Both the position numbers and the translations under genes were made by a program. From the NCBI GenBank assembly GCA_021014325.1, contig CM037473.1, forward strand, positions 13,330,696-13,394,695: DNA of 64,000 bases, given 5' to 3'. This DNA is from Plazaster borealis (lineage: Eukaryota > Echinodermata > Asteroidea > Forcipulatida > Labidiasteridae). Below the pieces are notes generated by a model. The model saw nothing but the letters and a program-made list of their open reading frames with translations, was not told where the DNA came from and did no database searches. Positions 1-11,291 of this stretch are shown here, piece by piece; the first letter of the stretch is position 1, and every line of letters starts with the position of its first letter.

Positions 1-717
1 ATTGTCCGGAGTTTGCAATTAACAACCTGCTCGCTGAATCGTGACTCCCGTTTCGGATTATACATGTAGTATTGCTAGCGATAGCGTCCACTTAGCACCT
101 CTATTGATTGTCTTACAAGCCATAAATTACGATTTTTAAGTTGTTAAAGGTATTTCCTTTGTTTTTATTTTAATTTTATTATTCTCGTTACAAAAGGGTT
201 GAAAACAATGTTTTGCTCGTAACAGGCCGACAAAATTACCTCGTTGTAATCGTGTTCTCGCTACTACCGTGCTCGTGTAATCCATATTTAAATGCATTGA
301 AACACGCACGGGGCAGTTCGGGACCGACAAAAAACCTCATATTAACAGGAACCTCGTATTATGCCAGCTCGTAAAACAGGAGTGGACTGTAATTTCAGTG
401 TTATAGTTTTACAACATTATTTTAGCTCCTCACAAGTGCCACATTCATGACATTTCATCCTCCAACATGACCCGTACTTCTACCGGTCCATCTGTTCCAA
501 ACTTGAAATTCATAATATAAATTTCATCATAAAAAAGCGCGGCCCTAAAAAGCGACAGGTTCCATTTTTGTTAACTTGACCCACAATCGATTGCCATCAT
601 CAGGACTGTGACAACTTATTAAACTAAATTACGTCACCAAGACATTACTCAATTCTTAATAGTTCGCCTTCTTAAAGCCGAAACCCCAGTATTTGTTCCT
701 AACAAATTCAGTTCTAG
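1..717. other. Left-edge non-coding DNA
   Basis: AT-rich sequence with no supportable exon. It should be part of the intron that follows the first YPEL coding exon, because the remaining YPEL exons would have to lie further left on the minus strand. I looked for the continuation of the Yippee domain here and did not find it. Confidence 0.5.
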
Positions 718-741
718 TTATTATTATTATTATTATTATTT
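718..741. repeat. (ATT)n microsatellite
   Basis: A run of about eight ATT triplets directly in front of the minisatellite-bearing segment. Confidence 0.9.
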
Positions 742-822
742 AAAAGGACAGATCTGCGATGGATCTATCTGTATGCTTGCATCATCAAAGGCACAATCCC
801 ATCACCTACAGTACACACTGCA

Positions 823-1682
823 CGAGGCAACCTCTGGAAGAGGCAACCTCTGGACGAGGCAACCTCTGGACGAGGCAACCTCTGGACGAGGCAACCTCTG
901 GACGAGGCAACCTCTGGACGAGGCAACCCCTGGACGAGGCAACCCCTGAACGAGGCAACCCCTGGACGAGGCAACCTCTGGACGAGGCAACCCCTGGACG
1001 AGGCAACCCCTGGTCGAGGCAACCTCTGGACGAGGCAACCTCTGGACGAGGCAACCTCTGGACGAGGCAACCTCTGGACGAGGCAACCCCTGGACGAGGC
1101 AACCCCTGGACGAGGCAACCTCTGGACGAGGCAACCTCTGGACGAGGCAACCCCTGGACGAGGCAACCCCTGGTCGAGGCAACCTCTGGACGAGGCAACC
1201 TCTGGACGAGGCAACCTCTGGACGAGGCAACCTCTGGACGAGGCAACCCCTGGACGAGGCAACCCCTGGTCGAGGCAACCTCTGGACGAGGCAACCTCTG
1301 GACGAGGCAACCCCTGGACGAGGCAACCCCTGGTCGAGGCAACCCCTGGTCGAGGCAACCTCTGGACGAGGCAACCTCTGGACGAGGCAACCTCTGAACG
1401 AGACAACCTCTGGTCGAGGCAACCTCTGGACGAGGCAACCTCTGGACGAGGCAACCTCTGGACGAGGCAACCTCTGGACGAGGCAACCTCTGAACGAGGC
1501 AACCTCTGGTCGAGGCAACCTCTGGATGAGGCAACCACTGGACGAGGCAACCTCTGGACGAGGCAAACTCTGGACGAGGCAACCTCTGGACGAGGCAACC
1601 TCTGGACGAGGCAACCTCTGGACGAGGCAACCTCTTGAAATTGCAACCTCTTGAAGACGAGGCAACCTCTTCAAGAGGCACA
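823..1682. repeat. 16-bp minisatellite, about 54 units
   Basis: Tandem copies of the 16-mer CCTCTGGACGAGGCAA with few variants (cccctgg, ggtcg, a few ggaac). Each unit contains the inverted pair CCTC/GAGG. The cccctggtcg variants start at 1007, 1167, 1263, 1327 and 1343, so blocks of several units have been copied together (160 and 96 bp spacing). Because 16 is not a multiple of 3 and no unit gives a stop on the minus strand, all three minus frames stay open for about 880 bases with a 16-residue period. These frames are artefacts. The array lies in the presumed YPEL intron. Confidence 0.95.
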
Positions 1683-1727
1683 TGACATTTTACACATGTA
1701 CCTTTTTATTATTATCACATTGTTACA

Positions 1728-1900
1728 TGCAGGCCTGATACTTCATTCTTGTAAGGGCAAAGTAGCTTTCTTTTAAAAGGGCACGCGTCTCTACGAGGAA
1801 AGTGTAAATTTCTACTGGAACATTTAAGGGGCAACAAGGTAATTAATGACCAGGGGACATGGAGGCAGTTGCCTCTGTTGCCTCCATGCAGTTTCTGGCC
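1728..1900 (+). repeat. Dispersed 'gcctccatg' repeat copy
   Basis: Copy of a dispersed family with the order: 'caggcctgat', 'gtaagggcaa', 'aaatttctactgg', 'aggggcaac', 'gttgcctccatgcag'. Other copies lie at 44912-45062 (reverse) and 47586-47882, and a tandemised one at 21063-21490. The units of the nearby minisatellite (gaggcaacctctgg) resemble the end of this family. Confidence 0.7.
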
Positions 1901-2482
1901 TGTACAGTGTATGTGTATTATTAAGTGACACTGCATTGAATACATAATGACATAAGTGCACAAAACCGCAAAACTTTCAAGAGGTACTCCTGCGAGTGGA
2001 CAGGGTCATCAACACAAATTACCAAATTGTTGGGCCTCAAAAGGTTTTGGTTTTGTTGCAACAAGGACACCTCTGTGGGAACATTTCGATGGGGTACCAA
2101 GACCAAGATGACACTAAAGGTCATCACAATGATGAGTTTAATATACATGCACGACGTCATTTAAAAGGAGAAACAGTCAATCAAAGGGTGTGCACAACAT
2201 TGGTAAGATCAAAAATATAAACATTCACAGATTTGCAAATAATTGATGGTATAAAGATATTAAAGAAAAATATTAAAGATGAAAATAACTCGGGGGAGCT
2301 GAGTCGGAATTTATATTCATCTGAAAACAGTCTAGATTGTAGGATCGAGGGAAACATGCACCAGGCAAGGAGTTCCAAAGAGATGCAGTATGTGGAATAA
2401 AGCTGTTGGGATGGTTCTTTGTTTTACATCTCACCAGAGCAAGAGTGTGTGGGTGAGAAGAAGAAGAAAACTATATCATTAC

Positions 2483-2584
2483 CTTTGATATGAGGTCATC
2501 GTGGTTAGCCAGATGAGCCCTGCAGTGGATACAGCTATAACGTCTGTGACAGCTCGGTAAATATGCCTGGAATGTCTTCACCAT
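2483..2584 (-). CDS. YPEL: Yippee-like protein (YPEL1-4 type), first coding exon, partial gene
   Basis: The minus strand encodes 34 residues beginning [20 protein letters not shown] and ending in LISK, followed at once by a splice donor (AAAG|gtaatg, boundary 2483/2482). This is the start of the Yippee domain, and the exon ends where vertebrate YPEL exons end. Cys18 and Cys21 form the first CxxC half of the zinc-binding site; the second half is in the missing exons. Residues mix features of vertebrate YPEL2 (YLPSCH) and YPEL3 ([14 protein letters not shown]), so I assign only the YPEL1-4 group. The family is small (about 120 residues), extremely conserved, nuclear and centrosome/spindle associated, with roles in growth control that are not fully defined. 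The open frame continues upstream of the ATG, presumably as 5' UTR. The rest of the gene lies beyond base 1, so intron 1 exceeds 2.4 kb and holds the minisatellite. Confidence 0.92.
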
Positions 2585-3250
2585 TTTGTCAGAGTCTAGA
2601 TACGTGCTTTGATCCTTAAATGCCGTTTCTCTTATATGGCCATCCAATGCCACATACAACGTCAAATCTATCCTCTTCTCGTCGCCGGTCGGTGGTCGCC
2701 TCACTGCCGAGCACACATGCAATCTTGACTAGCCGCGACACGGTCTTCAAACTTGAATCGCACCTGTTGAGCTGACTTGCCAGAACGTCTTAGCATCAGC
2801 AGTTTATCTGCATCAATGACCCGGCTTAACTCGCCTTGGATAAATGGGAATACTAATGACTATGTGGACACCATGACACTAAAAAAAGAAGATGCATTAC
2901 TGAGATACATGTGGTTGATGTTAAGTGGTTGCTGCCGGAGTACCACAACCTCAAGCAGTCAGAAGTTAATCCTAACATGCGTAGCACGTCACACAGTATC
3001 CACAGAATAGAGTCTCAACGATAAGGTCCCTTTAGAGGGAATGTACAGATATCTCCTGGTTGGAGCATGGAACAATATGCACGACCCCACAGGACTAAAC
3101 TTGCCAACGTTGACGCCGACAAGACGGGCATATGCCGGGAGGATGCCAGCTTTACTCGTCTCTCAGTAACTGAGAAACTCAATCAACTCGAGTACCTGCA
3201 ATGTAATAAATAAAAATAACCATTATGACATTGAATACCTCATTAGTCTA
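2585..3250. other. YPEL 5' UTR / upstream region
   Basis: The first 130 bases are CpG-richer than the surroundings (ctcgtcgccggtcggtgg near 2672-2690) and are the likely 5' UTR or promoter-proximal part of the minus-strand YPEL gene. No TATA box or other defined promoter element is convincing. The rest shows no feature. Confidence 0.4.
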
Positions 3251-3322
3251 GTGCCCAATTTCATACAGCTGCTTAAGCAGACAATAGTGCTTCGCAAATT
3301 TTCTGCTAAGAAAAAATAACCA
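3251..3322. repeat. Partial 'gggcccaatttcat' MITE
   Basis: Left half of the palindromic MITE family (cccaatttcatacagctgcttaagc..., then ttttctgctaag), truncated against the next element. Confidence 0.6.
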
Positions 3323-3330
3323 GGGTGCCA

Positions 3331-3740
3331 GGTCCCAATTTCATGGCTCTATTTACCGCGGAACTACCGAGCGGTTAAGAGCACTGGTCTCAAGCTCTGA
3401 TGTTTCTGATCAGCAGAGTGTGGGTTCGAGTCCCGGTCATGACTCTTGTGTCCTTGAGCAAGGCACTTTATCATAATTGCTTATCTCCACCCAGGAGTAC
3501 AATTGGGTACCGGTGAGAGCTGGGGAGTAACCTGCGATGGACTGGCATCCTGTCCAGGAGGAATAGAAATATTCTCAGTCGTTTAATGCCAAGGAAACCC
3601 GGGTATAAACACCCGCCTGATGAGCCATATTGGCTCGGGAAAGACCTTACTTTTTTTGTTACTCTTTGCTTATGGCCCGTGCTTTACATTGCGTCCTAAG
3701 CGCAGAGTTCCGCGGTAAGAAGAGCCATGGAATTGGACCC
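3331..3740. mobile_element. Palindromic MITE split by a SINE
   Basis: The left arm (3331-3364, ggtcccaatttcatggctct...) is complementary to the right arm (3707-3740, ...agccatggaattggaccc). The two arms match for about 34 bases including the inner ttccgcggtaa. The middle is occupied by a tRNA-derived SINE (3365-3657). Shorter uninterrupted relatives lie at 11166-11291, 19581-19678 and 49509-49630. Confidence 0.85.
3365..3657 (+). mobile_element. tRNA-derived SINE inserted in the MITE
   Basis: Starts with a Ser/Leu-type tRNA-like head (ccgagcggttaagagcactgg as A box region; B box GGTTCGAGTCC at 3422-3432), then a body with tgcgatggactggcatcctg, a motif I know from several animal SINEs. The tRNA head recurs in reverse at 5715-5830 and 51990-52032 with the same ctgatcagcagagtgtggg segment, so it is a repeat and not a functional tRNA gene. 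Confidence 0.8.
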
Positions 3741-4029
3741 AGGTGCAAAATACCATGTGACATAGTATTTTGGCTGGTAATCAGTTTCTGAGAAGCAAAA
3801 TTGTTTTATGCTTTGTCGATTTTTATACTTTAAAGCAGCTCTAATAATGACATTCGAGAATTGAATTGTTTTCCCCACTTTCATGAGGACTCTATCTATT
3901 GAAAAACGAGTGCATCACAAAACTGAATACATGACCTTGGAGCCCCTTTTTGAAAGTCAACTCACTCTTGCACTGAATTGCGTGGTGTACCGATAAATCT
4001 CAAAAATTACATGTAAACCCCCTCACATT

Positions 4030-4292
4030 CCTCTGATAGACCTCTGGTTGCTAACTGTAGCAGAAAAATTTGCTTGTTCATAAGCGTATTTCACAGGTTA
4101 GCAAGAAAATTAGGCGTTCACCATCTTGGGCGTTCACCATGGATTTGCATTGTTACGTCATTCATTTTCATACAGTAAGCACTGGAAGGTTAGCATGCCT
4201 TTTCGTGTGCTTACGGTTAGCAGCGCTATGAAATGGAAACTCGCTCAGTAAGCACAAAATCGGCTGTTAAGCAGCTCTATGAAATTGGGCCC
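4030..4292 (-). mobile_element. Long MITE, 'gggccc' termini, ATGCAAATCCATGG core
   Basis: Reverse-orientation copy of the element at 50203-50461. Shared blocks are the aaattgggccc terminus, 'cagcgctatgaaat', 'gtaagcactggaaggttagc', 'catggatttgcat', 'ttacgtcatt' and 'aggttagcaagaaaattagg'. It ends next to an independent run of the same family. Confidence 0.75.
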
Positions 4293-4835
4293 ATGAAGCC
4301 AACATATTTCAAAGAAAAAGACATTGATACACATCGATGCATTGTACGCATGACTTACAAATTTCAGACAAACGTGTACAAAAGATCAAAGAAAACCCAT
4401 TGGCCTACATACATTAAAACATTCCGTTAATGAGGCGAGTTTAATAATAGACCTTGGAATGTTGATGTACATCAGTGCCCATTTTTATAGACCTGTTTAC
4501 AGTAGACAATTTTACAACAACTTTCTGCTAACCAAAATCAAGCAGGAAACCAGTTACATGTACATGTGGTATGGTAATAGGTATTCCGACTGGTAACCTT
4601 ATTCTGGTAGACCAAATTGTTTTGTGCTCATCTACTTGCCAAGTGCTAAAAGCAGCTCTATGAAATTTAGTCTAAAATCCTCCCTGCTAGCTACATTAAA
4701 ACGCATTCTAGAGTACATGTAGTAGTGTGTTTATGCTCTATTAATCATTGTTACAAATTTTATGATTGTACCTTTTAGCTGTCCTTGTAACATAGATCAT
4801 CTGAATACAATACCCTGGTACAGTTCTTAAGACCA

Positions 4836-5030
4836 GGGCCAAATTTTATAGAGCTACATTATCATCAAGCACAAAAACTAGCTAAGCACAACAAAATTAT
4901 GCTTACAAGAATAAGGTTACCCGCTAAAATACCATTTCATGTATACCACCGGTGACTGGTATCCTGCTAAGCAGAAAATGTAAAAGCAGTTTTCTGCTTT
5001 TAAAAGCTGTTCTATAAAATTGGGCCCTGA
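4836..5030. mobile_element. 'gggcccaatttcat' MITE
   Basis: About 195 bp with complementary ends (gggccaaattttatagagct / agctgttctataaaattgggccc) and internal ctgctaagcagaaa hairpins. It is immediately followed by a second copy. Confidence 0.8.
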
Positions 5031-5238
5031 ACCAAATTTCATGGAGCTGCTTAAGCAGAAAAAGAGGCTACATTTAAGCACAACAAAATTATGCTTCCCA
5101 GAACAAGGTTTACCTGCTAAAATATAATGTTGGGTGTATGCCTACCATCTGTGACTGGTATCCTGCTTATTTTTGCTCAGCAGAAATTTGTTTAAGCAAT
5201 ATTTTCTGCTTGTAAGCAGCTCTATAAATTTGGGTCTT
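5031..5238. mobile_element. 'gggcccaatttcat' MITE, second tandem copy
   Basis: About 208 bp, ends accaaatttcatggagctgc and gcagctctataaatttgggt. It holds the same internal order as the previous copy (tagc...acaacaaaattatgctt, aaggtttacc, gtgactggtatcctgc). Confidence 0.8.
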
Positions 5239-5383
5239 AATCCACTGACCTTATATGTTACATTAATACGGTGTAATGCATTTGTAAGACCCATTTACTC
5301 ATCACCATGGTAATTCATTTTTTATGAAAAAGGGACCCTCATGTACGGCTTTAGATTCCTTCCAAGGGGCAAAGCAATAATAG

Positions 5384-5713
5384 TTAAAGGGAAAGTATAC
5401 CTTTGGTTTTTGAAACCATATAATAAAACTAACCTGTGAAAATTTCATTTCAAAAGGTGGTCACGCTTTTAAGATATCGCCAAAAATCCGGAGCGAATAT
5501 GTCCATGCAGGAAAGAAATAATTTGTAATTGGAATCTCAGATTCAAATTTTGGGGGATAAAAACTGATATCTTTTTCCATAACCACATTACTTCGAAGTG
5601 AAATGTTTCTAAAAATGCTTTATACTATCCTTCTAAAGCTATACTTCTAACAAAGTTATTTTTTATTGCCATTAATTTTAAAAGTGATCACCAAACGTAC
5701 ACCTTCCCTTCAA
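5384..5713. mobile_element. TIR element with TTAA-type left end
   Basis: The left end gttaaagggaaagtatacct and the right end gtacaccttcccttcaa are inverted matches (AAGGGAAgGTgTACcTTTGGT). No coding capacity. It abuts a reverse SINE head at 5715, which suggests adjacent or nested insertion. Confidence 0.65.
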
Positions 5714-5714
5714 G

Positions 5715-5830
5715 TATCTTGTTTAAGGACACAGTGTCAAGACCGGGACTCGAACCCACACTCTGCTGATCAGAAACATTAGAGCTTAAGTCCAGTGCGC
5801 TTGACCACTCGGCCATGACACACCACGCCG
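5715..5830 (-). mobile_element. tRNA-derived SINE head (reverse)
   Basis: Reverse complement gives an A-box-like gccgagtggtcaagcgcactgg region and a B box GGTTCGAGTCC, preceded by ctgatcagcagagtgtg, as in the SINE at 3365. Body sequence is missing, so the copy is truncated. Confidence 0.75.
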
Positions 5831-6017
5831 ACACACGCCAAATCACCTCTGAGTAAGCTGAGCAGAGATGCCAGTGACTCTTTCCTTCAGAGCCTGAAAA
5901 AAATTCGCTGTGAAGGAATGGGGTCCCCCCCCCCCCCCCCCGCCACTCAGACCAAAAAACAATAAAAAACATAACAGCGATTGTTTTTATATAAAACATT
6001 TATAAAGAAAAATTTAC

Positions 6018-6153
6018 CCGCGTTGTCGATCTTCCTCATGTAGTATGATAAAAAATAACCCCCACTGTCTTTCGACTCCAGCCACCGCCAATTAAACCTA
6101 TTCTTTACCCCTCGATCAATTTGTTTCAAATTAGCTTCTCTTTCAACATCCAT
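6018..6153 (-). CDS. Candidate first exon, possibly of a BED/hAT-type zinc-finger protein
   Basis: The minus strand has an ATG at 6153 followed by 45 codons and one base (phase 1), ending at a good donor (GCGG|gtaaat). The peptide begins MDVEREANLKQIDRG and continues with RFNWRWLESKDSGG and YMRKIDNA. The pattern of basic residues, then FxWxWL, then a polar loop, then a basic RKID stretch resembles the N-terminus of BED or TTF-type zinc-finger proteins of hAT lineage, in which a Cys pair would follow in the next exon. I could not find that next exon downstream; the adjacent DNA is repeat. It may be a genuine first exon, an orphan piece of a transposase, or chance. Confidence 0.35.
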
Positions 6154-6199
6154 AATGACTCAATGTAACGCCAAAAACTCAGTTGGTATGTCTCAATGG

Positions 6200-8543
6200 T
6201 AACGCCAATCGTCCGCGAAACAAAATTCTCAGAGCGATTTCATGTACGGTCCAAAGATCGTGTATGGATGTACACACAAAATACATCGATACATACCATA
6301 TCATGGCACCACGCACACATTCGACAGAAAAGTCTAGTCTTCGCTCAATACTTCCGGCATTTATACATGTACGAACGCTTGAGGGCGCTTTCAAAACATT
6401 ATCATTAAACACGAGTCGCTCCAAACGAGCGCCGGAAATCTGTTTTCAATAAAATAAATTTTCTCCGGCCTGATGAAACACGGAGCACCGGAAAAATTTG
6501 GGGAAAATTTGAAAAAGCCGGAATTCCGGCAATAGCCGGAAAACTGGCATCCCTGGCTGAGTTGAGCATTTGGCTGCGCAAGTACGAGAGAGATCAGTTT
6601 GCTCTAAAAACAAGGAAAATATCTTTTTTTTTTCCTGAACAGAAACAAAAAAGATACCAAAATACTTAAAAGCAGGGTATCTGGATTATCTGCACACTTT
6701 AAAAAGTCAAGTTTAAGAATTCTTAAGACCCTTTTAAACAACCCTTAACAAAATTTATGACCAAAAGTAAGTGAATAAAGCAGGGGAAAGAGCTAAACCC
6801 TTTCACTTTTCTTTTATGTTTTTACACAAAGCGTAATTCAGTTCTTTACCTGTCCAGCTGATAGGAAAATTAATTAAACGCTTCATCCTTTTTTTAACTG
6901 AATTTAATACTTTCTAATGCCTAAGGCCTGGATAGTTAAATTTAAGACTTTATGATTATTGTTAAGACTCCGCAGAAACCCTGATAAATGTGACTCGAGC
7001 CTTGTAAGCTGATTATGAGCTTCCTTGTGTAATGTAATATTTGATACGATTTTGAAATAAAAACCCTGACTGAAATAGAAACCTGCGTGTGCGACCGGCC
7101 AGGCTGACATTTCACTGATTATCAACCACTGGATACTTTACAGCTCCCCAGAATTTGTCAAAACTGTGGGGCTTTCTGGACCTAAATTTGGGTAATTTCC
7201 TAAATTTGGGTAGTTTTGCCTCATAGCACTCTGAATTGAAACAAGGTCCTCTGATTGTTTTTACTTGGTGATTACATCTTTGGTATTGAAATCCCTCATG
7301 TACAATCTAAATGGTGTTATTTTGATGAATTTTGTGAGTTTTTGATTTTAAGTTTCTCCCCCCCCCCCCAACAAAAAAATTTAAATAGTTAGCGCATATC
7401 TGCACGCAATTAGCCCGTATCGGCCCGATACATTACATGTAGCTTGTACATGGGGAGAATCCTTCTAATGTTTATTACGTAAAAGTACTGTACAACAGTC
7501 ATAAAAAAAACACCTCATTTAAATACCAACAAATGTACACAATCTGTATCAAACACAACAGAAACTGCAAGCTTGAAAATGTCAACTTTATTTACATTAT
7601 ATTGTGTACAATTGAGTAAATATGTTCTGATTTTGGGGGTTAAATGTGAGAAAAATAGATAGGTATGTTGTACATATGAGAAGCCCATAATGGCTGATGA
7701 AATGGCTTTAATGTGTACTGTATTTTTGAGTGTATCTAGAATGTATTTTTGAATTTAAAGGACCACAATGGAATTAATAGGCTGTTTTACATGTAGCTTT
7801 ATTGTGTTATCCTCGACATTGCCTCGGATTCACAATGTCTTTTTAGGATTCTTGTATGTATTTTATTTATTGTTTTTGTCAATTTGTAGTTTTTTGTAAG
7901 ATTTCCGTGGAGATTGTCAAATAAAAACAAACAAACAAACAAACAAAGAACAACTTGGAATGATGTACATGTAACAACAGGCAGATCTAGAAAAGGTTGA
8001 GTTAGCTCCCACACATGTTTACACTGTGCATTTTTATGGCATGTAGTTATATAGTCCATTGGGAAGCCAGACCCGGCCCATACCTAAAATACATAACACA
8101 ACCTTATGATAATTTTGTTTTTTGGCAGGATGCCACTTCATGATGGCTACCCCAGTGTTGATGTTGGTAATGAAAAAAAAATGTATCATCCCGTTTGCAT
8201 TGAAATAAAAACGCTTCTGTTCAATCACCACTTACATAAAATTACCACCATGGTAAAATTGGGGCAGTTTACGAGTCGGGGGGGGGGGGTAACAATGCTG
8301 ATTCTGACATGTTTGCTTCATTCATGTTTGAATTTTGTCTGCCATGCCCCCTCCCCCTTCCCCCTCCCATAATGTAGCTAAACACTGAATACATTTGGTA
8401 AAAACAACCAACTGCCATTCCATCACATCTTTTACTTTATTTTTAAAATTTGTCCTCTTGTTATTCTTTGTTAAATTGTTTTCCCTAATTCGGCCTTTGG
8501 CCGCGATGGAAAATGTATTTTTCAATGACTTCAATAAACCAAA

Positions 8544-8582
<39 letters not shown>

Positions 8583-9227
8583 CTTAAAAGGTAAAGCAAT
8601 GGTGGAAAAATGCAAACATGGCGCTAAGTACACGTACACGTCAAGCCTAGGACAGCTCAAGGGGAAACCTCCTTGTGACCTCTAAGGGCGCCCTGCTCCA
8701 GTGATGTCATACATGTACATTAAGGTGCTTAACAGGTGCCTTGTCATTCCTGATTATAAAAAACCTGGATGCAGCTTTTTCATTTTACAACCGAAACTGT
8801 TGACAAAATTAGTCTAGTTACACTCAAAGAGTACAGAGTACGTGTACGGTGTTGGCTTGTCATTCCTCCATCGCGTTGACAAAATTAGTTGGGCTACCTC
8901 TAGGCCTAACGACATGTGGCTACCTCAATGAAGACTTGGAGACTGTTGGAGTCATTTTACCATATGAGCCAATTGGTTTCACGCGTAGACTCTTCACTAC
9001 TTGCAATTAACGCCCCACACACCAACAGAATTGCATGCGTAACCTTTGTATTCAGAGAATAAGCCAAATGATGCCAATCTTGTGAATAAAAAGCTCATGT
9101 GATGCTGTCACTGTATGCGGCATGCTTCCTGACGGGCTGTCCAATTTTCAAGTGCACCCTCTCACAATGTGTTACCTGATACAACAATAACACTTCTTAG
9201 AAATTGTTGCCATTGTATGCAGAATTT
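6200..9227. other. Intergenic DNA without a supportable gene
   Basis: About 3 kb with no convincing exon. It holds homopolymer runs (poly-C near 7361, poly-G near 8279), an (AAAC)n run at 7921-7946 preceded by a SINE-tail-like sequence, and an (AAT)n run at 8543-8582. The CCGG-rich palindromic stretch at 6430-6560 contains several short inverted copies of ccggaat. Confidence 0.5.
8543..8582. repeat. (AAT)n microsatellite
   Basis: About 13 AAT triplets. Confidence 0.95.
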
Positions 9228-9376
9228 CAGGCCTGGAATTACACGGAGGCTATGGCCTCTGTTGCCCCATGTCCTGGCCTCGGTGCCCCTTCAAAAGTTT
9301 CCCATTAGACTTTAAGATTTATGAATCGAAAATGAAAATGGCTTTGCCGTCTCAAAGATGAAATTCCAGGCCTGCA
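9228..9376 (-). repeat. Dispersed 'ggcctggaatt' repeat
   Basis: Family bounded on both sides by AGGCCTGGAATT or its complement and containing 'gcctctgttgcccc', 'cttggtgccccttcaaaag' and 'tcccattagactttaagatt'. Other copies are at 11718-11888, 22404-22925 (interrupted), 23158-23305, 38622-38766 and 55524-55692. About 150 bp with inverted ends; no coding. Confidence 0.8.
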
Positions 9377-9765
9377 GTTTTAGGTTTTATGTAAAATTAT
9401 CAAACCAAGCTGTTATACAACGTTGTCTAGCTGTTTTCCTTTGCCTCATTCAAGGATCCTGGTGCTGTTAAATAATACTTCCTTTGAACTGAAAGGAAAT
9501 TCCAATTCTAAGTACATGTCATGTTTGATTTAAAAACAAATAATGAAGGCTCATTAACATGAAAAAAAAATGGACAAATACCATTAAAGGTTTCCACTTT
9601 CATTTATACAATCACTGAGAGCGAAAGTCTAAATTGGCCTTGTTTGTTTAAAGGCCAAATCAAATAGTATTTAATTACAACGGCCTGAATGGCCTTTAAA
9701 TGAATAAAATAAGATGGCTTGAGGGCAGGCGTGCTGCAATGTAGATATGAGTCCGACACTAGACT

Positions 9766-10027
9766 TTAAAGGTAGGGTCTTAGATTGGTTTTTGTCAACG
9801 TAATGCATCTAGGCAAAATGTTACAGAAAGATACCACAAAAGTCACAAGTGAAAGTTCCAGAAACAATTCATGCATGAAGCGTTTCTCAGATTCAAATGT
9901 TTTTGTGCTTGACAGATTATCCAAACCATATTACTTCAAAGGGAATCCTTTCTCACCAAGTAGGCCCCCTCAGATGTTATGGCCATTAATTTGTGGAGTA
10001 TTTACCAATCTATGACCCTACCGTTAA
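9766..10027. mobile_element. MITE with TTAA ends and GGTAGGGTC TIRs
   Basis: TTAAAGGTAGGGTCTTAGAT at the left and the complement of it (atctatgaccctaccgttaa) at the right, 262 bp apart. TTAA at both ends fits the target duplication of piggyBac-type elements. No internal gene. Confidence 0.7.
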
Positions 10028-11165
10028 GAGCAGATATCTTGTGCTTCAACTCAAAACAAAATTAAAACCAAACAGTGCCAGACGGACGAAATAGTTTGTG
10101 CCTATTTTGTAGAATAACACCATCATAACTCATTGCTTACAAAAATGCCTGCATTTATCATGACGATAAGATTAAAAAAAGAAAAATTATGAACGGGACA
10201 AAGTTTTAAATTCTCTTGATCATAAGTCTTCAAAATAATTTTAGGACGACCAATCTTCTAGTGTATCACACCACACAATTTACGCACATGCTAAAAAAGT
10301 ATGTTTACTACAAAACTAAAACAAATAGTGACAATAATAGTTAAAGTCTCGTGCTCAATGGAACTGTACAAATTCCAACCAAATCACGCAAGCAAACATC
10401 ACACATAGACGCACCAGCCACCTTCACAATGATTTGTATACTGAACTACATAACAACAACAACGGAGGTGTGATAGCCTATGTATTTATTATGTATGATA
10501 CACAATACACTGGAGTGGACCTCAAGTTTTGTCAGTTTTGCTGACAGAAACAATATCGGCCATTTGCATTGACGTCAGGCCATGTAAAGGCTTTCACCCT
10601 GGATACGGCGCACTGTGCGCTACGTAAAGGCAATCAAGTCCTATAATACACACACACACATGAACCTCGGCTACAAACATAAACTGTGTCTGGAGTGAGT
10701 GTTGTTTCCGACATGGAACAAATACAGATTGTAAATTTACACTCATGTACAGATGTTATTGTAATGCTTTTTGTACATGTACAGTAGTCAAAATAGAGTG
10801 CTGATGATTGCACGTGTTAAAAACAAATAAATCTTAACTCTGCCATTGTTTTACTCTTTTGTATATTGTATGTAAACAAACACAGCTACACTAAACTCTT
10901 CTGTAGGTATTGCACTAATAATTCTTCACTTTTTAAATGCTTTTAATTTTTGAAAGTGAAGAACAATATTTTCTGTATAGGTGAACATTTACAAGGTACA
11001 CTAATGTAATGTCAACATGTCTGCCCTTCTCAGGAAGATCAGAATATGACATCACTGCTTTTTATTCACAGGTTATCATCATTCCAGTTGTTAGTGGGGC
11101 AGACAGGGAAAATATTTTTGGGGAATTGTGCCTTTGATGATACAAACATGGAATTCCATGCACAG
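10028..11165. other. Intergenic DNA, nothing recognised
   Basis: No exon, RNA gene or clear repeat, apart from a short (AC)n tract near 10648. Confidence 0.5.
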
Positions 11166-11291
11166 ATTGGGCCTAATTTCACGGCACTGCCTTACCAAAG
11201 AATTCTGCGCTTACGGCACCCCGTAAAGTGTGTGATTCTATGGGCTGTATGTGCAGAATTCTGTGGTAAGGAACATCATGAAATTGGGCTC
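11166..11291. mobile_element. Short palindromic MITE
   Basis: gggcctaatttcacggcact at the left, complement of gaacatcatgaaattgggct at the right. Internal inverted pair agaattctgcgcttacgg / tgtgcagaattctgtgg. Same subfamily as 49509-49630. Confidence 0.75.

Noticed and set aside
823..1682. CRISPR-like array
   Set aside because: Units are contiguous 16-mers with no spacers, and the genome is clearly animal.
765..1683. Long open frames of about 290 codons in three minus frames and 212 codons in plus
   Set aside because: They are read through a 16-bp minisatellite whose unit has no stop; every frame gives the same 16-residue period. No start, splice or conservation evidence.
1..2482. Second YPEL exon
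   Set aside because: No frame encodes the expected continuation with the second CxxC pair; it must lie beyond the left edge.
3365..3440. tRNA gene (Ser/Leu-like) with good A and B boxes
   Set aside because: The same head with the non-tRNA 'ctgatcagcagagtgtg' segment occurs at three places, each continuing into SINE body; stems are imperfect.
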